From positions 1-7,019 of the forward strand of contig JACCYW010000168.1 in assembly GCA_013696275.1 (NCBI GenBank): a stretch of 7,019 nucleotides of DNA, read 5' to 3'. The position numbers were made by a program, and so were the translations under genes. The notes under the pieces are model-generated. The model made no database searches. It saw only the letters and a program-made list of their open reading frames with translations, and was not told where the DNA came from. Shown here piece by piece: positions 1 through 5,435 of the stretch; position 1 is the stretch's first letter; each line of letters starts with the position of its first letter. This DNA comes from Chloroflexota bacterium (GTDB lineage: Bacteria > Chloroflexota > Limnocylindria > Limnocylindrales > CSP1-4).

Positions 1-30
1 GGCCCTCTTCCCTGGTCAGCCAGGCTGGGG
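1..30. other. Short 3' flank of the DUF4394 gene with a small inverted repeat
   Basis: Thirty bases lie between the left edge and the stop codon of the minus-strand gene. They contain the inverted repeat CCTGG (11-15), TCAG, CCAGG (20-24). This would fold in the RNA just after the minus-strand stop as a 5-bp stem with a 4-base loop. No T-tract follows on that strand, so intrinsic termination is doubtful. Confidence 0.3.
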
Positions 31-891
31 TTAGAGCTGGTTCAGTGGCAGGGCGATGTCCACCACGGTGGGGCGGAGATCACCCAGCAGGCGCGCGTTG
101 CCTGTGACGAGGTTGATGCGGTAGAACCGTACGTTGCCCATCTGGCTCAGCGACGCAAAGGCACGGACCCGCTGCGTGGTCCCTGACCGGACGATGCTGT
201 AGACGTCGAAGCCGACGCTGGCCTCGACATCCAAGTTGAGCTTGCCGGTCGCGTTGAGCGTGCCCGAGTTGGGCGGCGCCTGGATGACGACCTGGTCAAG
301 GTTCGAGTCGATGTCATAGAGCGTCGTAGCGGTGTTCAGCTCCAGGTCGTTGTTGGTGTATCCGGCTCCGGTGACACCGAGGGCGGGACTGACCGCGGGT
401 GGTCCGACGTAGTTGAGCGTGCCATCCATCACCGTCGTGCCGGCGGTTGGCCCGGCAAAGGGATGACGCAGGTCCTGGCCCTGGTCGCTGATGACGCGCA
501 GCGCGTCGGCGGCCGGGTTGAAGTCGACGCCGAAGAAGTCGCCCATCAAAGCGATGTCCAGCTGGTCGACCTTGGTCGCGCTGGCGTCGTCGTCATCGAC
601 GGTGTAGATGCCGCCCCTGTCGCCGAGCGCGTAGAGCAGACCGTTGGCGACGCGGTGATCGATGCCCACGATGTCCGTATCGCCAGCGAGGCCCGTGATG
701 CGGCCGATGGTGAAGAAGTCCTCCGGGCTGGTCACCTCGAAGCAGATCAGCCTGTGGTTACCGGTCAGACCCAGCGAGTAGAGCTCACCCGCGTCGCGGC
801 AAGGATCACCGTCCCTGGCCGCCACCGGGGCAGCTCCCAAGGCGGAGACCGCTAGTGCGGCCATCAGCGCCAGCTTGATGCGTGTTCCCAT
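31..891 (-). CDS. Secreted DUF4394 domain-containing protein
   Basis: The product is 286 residues. It begins with a typical signal peptide: a basic start (residues 1-6), a hydrophobic alanine/leucine core (7-20) and a likely cleavage site near APVAA (21-25). The mature protein is therefore predicted to be exported. The rest matches the DUF4394 family, built of beta strands and probably propeller-like. Recognisable blocks are GIDHR...GLLYALGDRGGIYTVD (about 76-99) and VDFNPAADALRVISDQGQDLR (about 122-142), which resembles the family's DFNP-x-x-D-R-L-R-V-V-S motif. A second half ends in the strand pair around RFYRINLVTGNA (256-267). Only two cysteines remain in the mature part (C31, C50), possibly a disulfide. 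The ATG at 889-891 is preceded by AGG (900-898) with a 6-base gap, which supports this start. Function is unknown; family members are secreted or surface proteins. It is transcribed divergently from the dioxygenase gene. The family call is confident, the fold is inferred. Confidence 0.9.
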   Translation of the reverse strand: MGTRIKLALMAALAVSALGAAPVAARDGDPCRDAGELYSLGLTGNHRLICFEVTSPEDFFTIGRITGLAGDTDIVGIDHRVANGLLYALGDRGGIYTVDDDDASATKVDQLDIALMGDFFGVDFNPAADALRVISDQGQDLRHPFAGPTAGTTVMDGTLNYVGPPAVSPALGVTGAGYTNNDLELNTATTLYDIDSNLDQVVIQAPPNSGTLNATGKLNLDVEASVGFDVYSIVRSGTTQRVRAFASLSQMGNVRFYRINLVTGNARLLGDLRPTVVDIALPLNQL

Positions 892-1071
892 CTCTTACCT
901 CATGTCACATCGGACCTGGTTCCGTGGTGGCCCAGACGTACCGTGCGATGGGGGATACGGATCACCGGCCGCGGTTGTTCGATCAGGCCGCTGCCTGCAA
1001 CGCCTCTGTCATGCCTGGCATCACATACGGGTGCCTCCCCCTCCGATGGCCCTAGACTGAGGGCCGTTCCA
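892..1071. promoter_or_regulatory. Divergent intergenic region with promoters for both flanking genes
   Basis: This 180-bp gap separates two divergent genes and so must hold a promoter for each unless transcription enters from elsewhere. On the plus strand TAGACT (1053-1058) resembles a TANNNT -10 box, 13 bases before the GTG at 1072. This would give an mRNA with almost no leader. I see no good -35 at the right distance. ATGCCTGGCAT (1011-1021) is a perfect 11-bp palindrome and a possible operator. No convincing -10 is visible for the minus-strand gene. The promoter assignments are tentative. Confidence 0.3.
1059..1063 (+). promoter_or_regulatory. Ribosome binding site that selects the dioxygenase GTG start
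   Basis: GAGGG lies 8 bases before the GTG at 1072. This spacing, together with the alignment of the family N-terminus, favours 1072 over the in-frame GTG at 943. Translation from 943 would add 43 residues rich in Arg, Pro and Ser that look non-coding. Confidence 0.55.
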
Positions 1072-2310
1072 GTGGAGGGCGACCGGATCTTCTACGTCAG
1101 CCGCGGCGACATCCCGCACAAGCGCCACACGCAGCATCGCGCGCCAGATGGCTCGCTCTACGCTGAGGAGCTTTTTGGCATGGAAGGCTTCACCGGCCGA
1201 TCGTCGCTCATCTACCACCTGCGGCCACCGACCCAGACACACGCCATCGAGCCGGTTGCCGAGCTCCTGCCCCAAGCCGCCCATGAACCCGTCCACCGGC
1301 ATCACCTGGTGCGCTCCGGGGACATGACGGCACATGGCGATGTGATCACCGGTCGCGTCCCGCTGTTCTTCAACAACGATGTCCTGATGGGCGTCATCAG
1401 GCCGACCGAGGCGATGCCGTCGGATCTCTTCTATCGCAACGGCGAGGCCGATGAACTGCTCTTCTTCCACCAGGGTTCGGGGGTCCTCCAGAGCATCTTC
1501 GGGTCGCTGGCCTACGAGCAGGGCGACTATCTGATCATCCCCATCGGGACTACCTGGCGGCTCGATCCTGACGAGGGCGTCGCGCACCGCATCCTCTACC
1601 TGGAGTCACCCACCGAGATCGTGGCGCCAAGGCGCTACCGCAATGAGTACGGGCAGTTGCTGGAGCACTCGCCGGTCTCCAACCGGGACTTTCGTGCCCC
1701 TGTGGCGACCCCTGCGCGGGCCGATGAGGGCGACTTCACCATCCATCTCAAGGTCCGCGGCAAACTGACCGCATACCACTACCGTGCCCACCCCTTCGAT
1801 GCGGTCGGCTGGGATGGCTACCTCTTCCCGTTCGCTTTCAACATCGCCGACTTCGAGCCCATCACTGGCCGCATCCATCAACCGCCGCCGGTGCACCAGA
1901 CATTCGCGGCTCGCAACTACGTCGTCTGCTCGTTCGTGCCCCGCCGATTCGACTATCACCCGCTGGCCATCCCGGCCCCATACAACCACTCCAATATCAA
2001 CTCCGACGAGGTCATCTACTACGTGGCCGGGAACTTCATGAGCCGCCGCGGAGTGGAAGTCAGCTCGTTCACGGTCCACCCGGGCGGCATACCGCACGGC
2101 CCCCATCCAGGCACGGTGGAGGCTTCGCTGGGCAAGGAAGGCACGGAGGAGCTGGCGGTCATGGTCGATACGTTCCACCCGCTCCAGCTGACGCCTGAGG
2201 CGATGGCGATGGACGATCCGGCGTATCCGTTCTCATGGCTGCCAGCCGATGACGGCGGCGCGGAAGCTGAGGGCCTTGCTCAGCGCGGACCGGAAGCCTT
2301 CCCCGACTAA
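1072..2310 (+). CDS. hmgA: Homogentisate 1,2-dioxygenase (short type)
   Basis: This enzyme family opens the ring of homogentisate with O2 and Fe(II), giving 4-maleylacetoacetate in tyrosine and phenylalanine breakdown in the cytoplasm. The product is 412 residues from GTG 1072, somewhat shorter than the roughly 440-residue classical enzymes. The N-terminus has the family block YVSRGDIPHKRHTQHR (about 8-23), then YAEELFG and GFTGRSS. The catalytic cupin half shows HPFDAVGWDG (240-249) and RIHQPPPVHQTF (267-278), with H269 or H275 as the likely catalytic histidine. It also has YNHSNINSDEV (304-314) with metal ligand H306 and acidic ligand D312 or E313, and VHPGGIPHGPH (335-345) with H336 and ligand H342. 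The H306-to-glutamate spacing is 7, against 6 in the human enzyme (H335/E341). No HPPD or fumarylacetoacetase gene lies nearby. Substrate identity rests on the family; a related ring-cleavage substrate is possible. Confidence 0.88.
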   Translation: MEGDRIFYVSRGDIPHKRHTQHRAPDGSLYAEELFGMEGFTGRSSLIYHLRPPTQTHAIEPVAELLPQAAHEPVHRHHLVRSGDMTAHGDVITGRVPLFFNNDVLMGVIRPTEAMPSDLFYRNGEADELLFFHQGSGVLQSIFGSLAYEQGDYLIIPIGTTWRLDPDEGVAHRILYLESPTEIVAPRRYRNEYGQLLEHSPVSNRDFRAPVATPARADEGDFTIHLKVRGKLTAYHYRAHPFDAVGWDGYLFPFAFNIADFEPITGRIHQPPPVHQTFAARNYVVCSFVPRRFDYHPLAIPAPYNHSNINSDEVIYYVAGNFMSRRGVEVSSFTVHPGGIPHGPHPGTVEASLGKEGTEELAVMVDTFHPLQLTPEAMAMDDPAYPFSWLPADDGGAEAEGLAQRGPEAFPD

Positions 2311-2484
2311 GGCGTCCTTACATCGAGACCAGGCGGTCTCAAGGCGGAACGAAGCGCTTCAGCTCAGCGGTCGAGGGATCGACATGGGCAAGGCCGCCGA
2401 CTCGCCGAAGGCTGGGTCGGCCGATACCAGGGCATCGCTCCCTTGCCACCTCCCGGGTGCCCGCCATCGTGGGACCATGTGGCG
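2311..2484 (+). other. Intergenic gap with a row of small inverted repeats
   Basis: Between the dioxygenase stop and the DinB-like start I see four short inverted repeats. GAGACC/GGTCTC (2325-2330, 2335-2340) has a 4-base loop and is flanked by CCTT (2316-2319) and AAGG (2341-2344). GAAGCGCTTC (2351-2360) is a perfect palindrome. GTCGA/TCGAC (2370-2374, 2379-2383) encloses GGGA, a GNRA-type tetraloop. GCCGAC/GTCGGC (2396-2401, 2416-2421) has a 14-base loop. The first could be a weak terminator for the dioxygenase mRNA, but no T-run follows. No protein-coding signal is evident here. Confidence 0.45.
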
Positions 2485-2964
2485 ATGCTCAGTGATCTGC
2501 TCACGCGGCTTGACGCCGTCGAGACCCGCCTTGCGGCCGCTTCGTCGGCCGACCCACCACCCGGCCTGACGGAGCCCGACCCGGACGGCGTCGAGCGCTG
2601 GGAGGCAGGTCAGGTTTGGGCTCATATGGCCGAGTTCGTGCCCTACTGGACAGCCCAGGCCGAGTATGTCATCGGCCAGGCGGCGACCATCCCGGTGCCC
2701 TTCGGTCGAGTCAAGACGGACCCCGACCGGATGACCGCGATAGAGCGCGATCGCCACGCCGATCCCCTTCAACTGATGTCGCGTGTCAGCGAAGCGGTCG
2801 AGCGGGTCCGGGTCTTCGTGGCCGAACTCGAGACTCGCGACGAGCAGGCCGTGGGACTCCACCCGGTGCGCGGCCAGATGACCGTCGAGGAGATGCTGGA
2901 CAGCTTCGTCGTCGTTCACCTGGAAGAGCATGCTGAGCAACTGGAGGGCCTCGCCGAACACTGA
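2485..2964 (+). CDS. DinB-like (four-helix) metal-binding protein
   Basis: The product is 159 residues from ATG 2485. GGGA (2471-2474) sits 10 bases upstream as a modest ribosome site. An in-frame GTG at 2479 and a TTG at 2443 are less likely starts. The sequence fits the DinB/YfiT-like four-helix bundle. Its metal triad is a histidine in helix 2 (GQVWAHMAEF, H47) and HxxxH in the last helix (VVVHLEEHAEQL, H145 and H149). Members often bind Zn or Ni and include thiol-dependent transferases and the mycothiol-dependent maleylpyruvate isomerase. Length and the HxxxH pair fit the small DinB type better than that isomerase, which is longer and, as I recall, has glutamate at the first position of the pair. 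The gene follows the homogentisate dioxygenase in the same direction after 174 bp, so an isomerase role on maleylacetoacetate is conceivable but unproven. The fold is confident, the function is not. Confidence 0.85.
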   Translation: MLSDLLTRLDAVETRLAAASSADPPPGLTEPDPDGVERWEAGQVWAHMAEFVPYWTAQAEYVIGQAATIPVPFGRVKTDPDRMTAIERDRHADPLQLMSRVSEAVERVRVFVAELETRDEQAVGLHPVRGQMTVEEMLDSFVVVHLEEHAEQLEGLAEH

Positions 2965-3021
2965 GCGAGGACCGCCGCAGGATCCGCGGGTCGACCGCGC
3001 GAGGAGCGACCTGCCAGGGGT

Positions 3022-3044
3022 CATGTTCGTGTCGTATGGGCACC
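3022..3044 (+). repeat. Isolated copy of the spacer repeat
   Basis: Positions 3025-3044 match the best tandem copy (3222-3241) at 17 of 20 bases by eye, sharing TGTCG-ATGGGCACC. The similarity continues to the right: 3031-3054 matches 3228-3251 at 19 of 24. It lies about 170 bp left of the tandem block. Confidence 0.6.
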
Positions 3045-3075
3045 ACAGCGCCATGGTCGTCGCTCGGAGTGCCCA

Positions 3076-3118
3076 GCTTGTGCCGGAAGGGCCGTCGGGT
3101 GAGCACCCGGCACGAAGC
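3076..3118 (+). repeat. Diverged repeat copy forming a bulged hairpin
   Basis: The left arm GCTTGTGCCGG (3076-3086) is the head of the spacer repeat, 10 of 11 identical to 3222-3232. The right arm CCGGCAC-g-AAGC (3107-3118) is its reverse complement with one bulged G (3114). Eleven base pairs can therefore form around a 20-base loop. A competing inner stem, CGGGTG (3096-3101) with CACCCG (3104-3109), uses part of the same right arm. No T-tract follows, so this is not a standard terminator. Confidence 0.6.
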
Positions 3119-3189
3119 GAGGTCGCTAGCGCCGCTACACGGCTCTGTCCTGCCCCTTTGGCGCCGACCGGAGGACCGATTCGCGGCGA

Positions 3190-3290
3190 GCGGCCATGTC
3201 GTGCCAGTTGGGAACCGCGGCGCTTGTGTCGGATGGGCACCGCGGCGCGACGCCGGATCGGCACCGCGGCCCGACGTCGGATCGCGGTGC
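3190..3290 (+). repeat. Tandem array of four degenerate 24-27-bp units
   Basis: Four adjacent units each begin with GCGGC: 3190-3216 (27 bp), 3217-3241 (25), 3242-3265 (24) and 3266-3290 (25). The first three end in GGGAACC, GGGCACC and CGGCACC; the last ends inverted, in CGCGGTGC. At 24-bp register, 3228-3251 and 3252-3275 agree at 21 of 24 positions. There are no unique spacers between units, so this is a tandem repeat and not a CRISPR array. Confidence 0.7.
3261..3290. repeat. Near-perfect 30-bp palindrome at the end of the tandem array
   Basis: The arms are GCACCGCG (3261-3268) and CGCGGTGC (3283-3290), a perfect 8-bp match. Inside is the perfect 10-bp palindrome CCGACGTCGG (3271-3280). 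Only the two pairs between them (3269/3282 and 3270/3281) fail, and the first is a G-T wobble. Thirteen of 15 pairs match across a centre at 3275/3276. It ends 77 bases before the start of the membrane-protein operon. It could be a dimeric regulator site or an RNA hairpin. Confidence 0.65.
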
Positions 3291-3367
3291 TTGCGACGCC
3301 GCTGTATGGGGCTCATCGGCGTCCTGGACTCCGACATGCTCCTCGGGACGAACCCTCATATGGCACC

Positions 3368-4228
3368 ATGCTGCCGATGTCGGGCGTCGTAGATGAGCTG
3401 CGCAGCCTCATCCGTGCCGTCGGCGGGGGACTCCTCATCGGGGCGCCTCTGCTGTTCACGCAAGAGGTGTGGGCGCACGCGGTGACCGTGCCGGCCTGGA
3501 AGATCGTCCTGCTGCTTGGCACCGCCTTCGTCATCGTCGGCGGCTACAACGCACTGACCGGCTTCCGGGCGGATGCGACGATCCGTGACGTGCTCGTCGA
3601 TTCGGTCGAATCGATGGGCATCGGTATCGTCGTCGCCCTGGGCGCGCTGTTCATGATCGGTCGACTCGACGCGGCAAGCAGTCTGCGCGAGGTGGTCGGT
3701 ATGGTGGCGTTGGAAGCCATCCCCATCGCGTTCGGGGCGGCCGTGGCGCGTGCCCAGTTGTCCGGTGGCGCGGAGGCCGAGGACACTGGAGGCGGAAGCG
3801 AAGCGGGACCGATAGGACCGTTCGGTCGGATCTTCGTCACGGCGGGCGGCGCGCTCCTGTTCGCCATGAACGTGGCACCGACCGAAGAGCCGGCCGATAT
3901 CGGAGCTCAGGCCGGTCCACAGCTTCTGCTGGCCATGGTCGCCTTCAGCCTGCTGGTCACGCTGGGTCTCGTCTTCTTCGCCGAGTTCGGCGGTCGCCGC
4001 CATGGCGGAGAGCGCCTCTTGGAGCGCCCGTGGACCGAGACCGTGGTGGCCTATGCGGTAAGCCTGGCCGTGGCCTTCATGCTGCTCTGGTCGTTCGGAC
4101 GCATCGATGGCGCGAGCTTGCAGGCGACGATCGGTATGACCATCGCGCTGGGCATCGTGGCCTCGCTGGGGGGCGCCATCGGTCGCCTGCTCGTCGCTCC
4201 AGGTCAGCCAAGGGAGCAGCCGGGCTAG
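3368..4228 (+). CDS. TIGR02587-family (DUF2391) polytopic membrane protein
   Basis: The product is 286 residues from ATG 3368; ATG 3377 (residue 4) is an alternative start. No clear Shine-Dalgarno is seen, so the mRNA may have a short leader. It is an integral inner-membrane protein of unknown function. I count about eight hydrophobic segments: 17-36, 44-63, 79-98, 108-127, 155-170, 185-205, 223-243 and 254-276. The stretch PLLFTQEVW (27-35) matches the family's first-helix motif. The protein looks internally duplicated: GRLD (98-101) plus a following helix reappears as GRID (244-247) plus its helix, and the first helices of both halves end in acidic residues (E33; E173/E174). A charged, glycine-rich loop (132-151) joins the halves. 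The stop codon shares one base with the next gene. TIGR02587 is known to occur with TIGR02588, exactly as here. The family call is confident, the role is unknown. Confidence 0.9.
   Translation: MLPMSGVVDELRSLIRAVGGGLLIGAPLLFTQEVWAHAVTVPAWKIVLLLGTAFVIVGGYNALTGFRADATIRDVLVDSVESMGIGIVVALGALFMIGRLDAASSLREVVGMVALEAIPIAFGAAVARAQLSGGAEAEDTGGGSEAGPIGPFGRIFVTAGGALLFAMNVAPTEEPADIGAQAGPQLLLAMVAFSLLVTLGLVFFAEFGGRRHGGERLLERPWTETVVAYAVSLAVAFMLLWSFGRIDGASLQATIGMTIALGIVASLGGAIGRLLVAPGQPREQPG
4210..4216 (+). promoter_or_regulatory. Ribosome binding site for the TIGR02588 gene
   Basis: AAGGGAG lies inside the end of the upstream coding region, 11 bases before the GTG at 4228. It supports the GTG that overlaps the stop codon as the true start and rules against a start far upstream inside the membrane-protein gene. 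Confidence 0.6.
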
Positions 4229-4599
4229 TGGCGCGGCGGATCATCGAGCTGGCGGTCTTCACCATCAGTGCCATCGCCATCGTGCTGGTGGTGGGCGTGC
4301 TGGGCGTGGAGGCGCTTGACGAGCGCCGTCCTGCCGACCCGAGGGTGACCATCCATCTGGCGGCTGCCCGCGAGGGAGCCCTTGGCTGGATCGTCCCGAT
4401 GACCGTGACCAACGGCGGGGATGAGACTGTGGAGGAGGCGGTCCTGGAAGCGACCGCGACCGTGGATGGAGCAGTCGAGGTGAGCGAGATCACGGTCCTG
4501 CTGCTGCCCTCCGGTAGCGATGTCGAGGTCGAGATCGGCTTCAGCGGGCGACCCGACGGACCGATCGAGGTCCGCCTGGTGGGTCAGCTGCTGCCTTGA
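4228..4599 (+). CDS. TIGR02588-family single-pass membrane protein
   Basis: The product is 123 residues from a GTG whose first base is the last base of the upstream stop codon (TAGTG). The length fits the family. A short basic N-terminus (ARR, residues 2-4) precedes one hydrophobic helix (about 8-27). Roughly 95 residues follow that should face the outside by the positive-inside rule. The outside part looks like a small beta-sandwich: IVPMTVTNGGDETVEEAVLEA resembles strands of Ig- or CARDB-like domains. No catalytic motif is visible. Members of this family are described as always paired with TIGR02587, so the two products probably form one membrane complex. The partnership is strongly supported by the overlap; what the complex does is unknown. 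The 3' end overlaps proC on the other strand by 16 bp. Confidence 0.88.
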   Translation: MARRIIELAVFTISAIAIVLVVGVLGVEALDERRPADPRVTIHLAAAREGALGWIVPMTVTNGGDETVEEAVLEATATVDGAVEVSEITVLLLPSGSDVEVEIGFSGRPDGPIEVRLVGQLLP

Positions 4600-5435
4600 T
4601 CGGACACGCTGTCCGACTCCAGTCCTCGACCCAGCTCGTCGGTCCGCCGAAAGGCCGCCCAGACCGCCTCTGAGAGTACCGTTCGCAGTCGCCCGGATTC
4701 GAGCTCATGCAGCGCCGCGGCGCTGGTACCGCCCGGCGACGTGACCATGTTCCGCAGCTGCGCCGGATGCATGCCGGTCGCCTTGGCGAAGGCCGTGCTG
4801 CCCTCGAGGGTCTCGACCACCAGGTCGTGCGCGATATGGCGCGGGAAGCCCAGGTGGACGGCCGCATCCACCAGCGCCTCCATGACCAGGAAGACGTACG
4901 TCGGGCCGGTGCCGCTGACGGCCGTTGCCATGGCTACCAGCTTCTCGTCATCGACCTCCAACTCGGCACCCAGACTGCCCAGCAGGGCTCTCGTCTGGGC
5001 GCGCTGTTCGGTCGTCACCTCCGGCGTGGCATACCAGACGGTCATGCCGCGTCCCAGTCGGGCCGGTGTGTTGGGCATGCTGCGAACGATCTGACGATGT
5101 CCCAGGACGTTGCCCAGGGCCCGCGTCGTCGCGCCGGCGATGACGCTGATGATCAGTTGGCCGTCGCGCAGGGCTGGCGCCAGCTCACGGCCGACCCGAA
5201 CGAGCATCTGCGGCTTGAGCGCCAGGACCACGATGTCAGCACGCTCCGCGGCCGACACGTTCGACTCCACAGCGGAGATGCCGTGCACCTGGACCAGTTC
5301 CTGGCGCCGCTCTGCGCGCGGGTGGCTGGCGATGATGCGATCAGCCGAGACCTCGCCCTTGAGCAGCCCGGCGATCATGGCTTCCGCCATGACCCCTGAG
5401 CCGACGGTCGCGATGGTCTGGTCGCGCAGTGACAT
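4584..5435 (-). CDS. proC: Pyrroline-5-carboxylate reductase
   Basis: ProC reduces 1-pyrroline-5-carboxylate to L-proline with NAD(P)H, the last step of proline synthesis, in the cytoplasm. The product is 283 residues, a normal length. The N-terminal Rossmann domain has the nucleotide loop VGSGVMAEAM (11-20). It is followed by VVLALKPQ (69-76) and SMPNTPA (119-125), both typical of the family. The dimerisation and active-site domain has ATAVSGTGPTYVF (170-182) and the signature region HPAQLRNMVTSPGGTSAAAL (223-242), including PGGTS and the following helix with HELE. The ATG overlaps the stop codon of the luciferase-like gene by one base (TGATG), so translation is probably coupled. No strong ribosome site is visible. 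It is the last gene of a minus-strand operon, and its 3' end overlaps the TIGR02588 gene on the opposite strand. All expected motifs are intact. Confidence 0.97.
   Translation of the reverse strand: MSLRDQTIATVGSGVMAEAMIAGLLKGEVSADRIIASHPRAERRQELVQVHGISAVESNVSAAERADIVVLALKPQMLVRVGRELAPALRDGQLIISVIAGATTRALGNVLGHRQIVRSMPNTPARLGRGMTVWYATPEVTTEQRAQTRALLGSLGAELEVDDEKLVAMATAVSGTGPTYVFLVMEALVDAAVHLGFPRHIAHDLVVETLEGSTAFAKATGMHPAQLRNMVTSPGGTSAAALHELESGRLRTVLSEAVWAAFRRTDELGRGLESDSVSDQGSS

Larger units (their letters stand above)
2965..3367. other. Long non-coding spacer made of degenerate repeats and hairpins
   Basis: This 403-bp stretch has open frames on both strands, but none looks like protein: they are arginine-rich, low-complexity and match no family I know. 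Instead it holds six copies of a degenerate motif with the core GCTTGTGTCGGATGGGCACC (best copy 3222-3241), a bulged 11-bp hairpin and a 30-bp near-palindrome. These are listed separately. The promoter of the downstream membrane-protein operon should lie in its right end, but I cannot point to a clear -35/-10 pair. The start at 3368 has no obvious Shine-Dalgarno site. Confidence 0.6.

Noticed and set aside
943..1071. Upstream GTG start for the homogentisate dioxygenase
   Set aside because: The 43 added residues are unlike the family N-terminus and cross the likely promoter. GTG 1072 has a ribosome site and the right N-terminal alignment.
1021..2178. Two long minus-strand frames (1021-1587 and 1606-2178) opposite the dioxygenase
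   Set aside because: Both are antisense shadows of a well-supported coding region and show no recognisable domain.
3076..3118. Rho-independent terminator for the DinB gene
   Set aside because: The stem is bulged with a 20-base loop, and no T-tract follows on either strand.
2359..3264. 301-codon open frame on the minus strand across the DinB gene and the spacer
   Set aside because: Its product is arginine-rich, low in complexity and matches no family. It lies antisense to a gene with clear DinB motifs, and high GC content makes such long frames common.
3190..3290. CRISPR array
   Set aside because: Units are directly adjacent with no unique spacers, lengths vary, identity is low, and no cas gene is nearby.
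2930..3367. N-terminal extension of the TIGR02587 protein by 146 residues
   Set aside because: The extension overlaps the DinB gene end and translates the degenerate repeats into arginine-rich sequence. The family protein begins near ATG 3368.
2965..3367. Remnant of an insertion sequence or transposase
   Set aside because: No transposase-like residues, terminal inverted repeats or target duplications could be found; only short repeats and hairpins are present.
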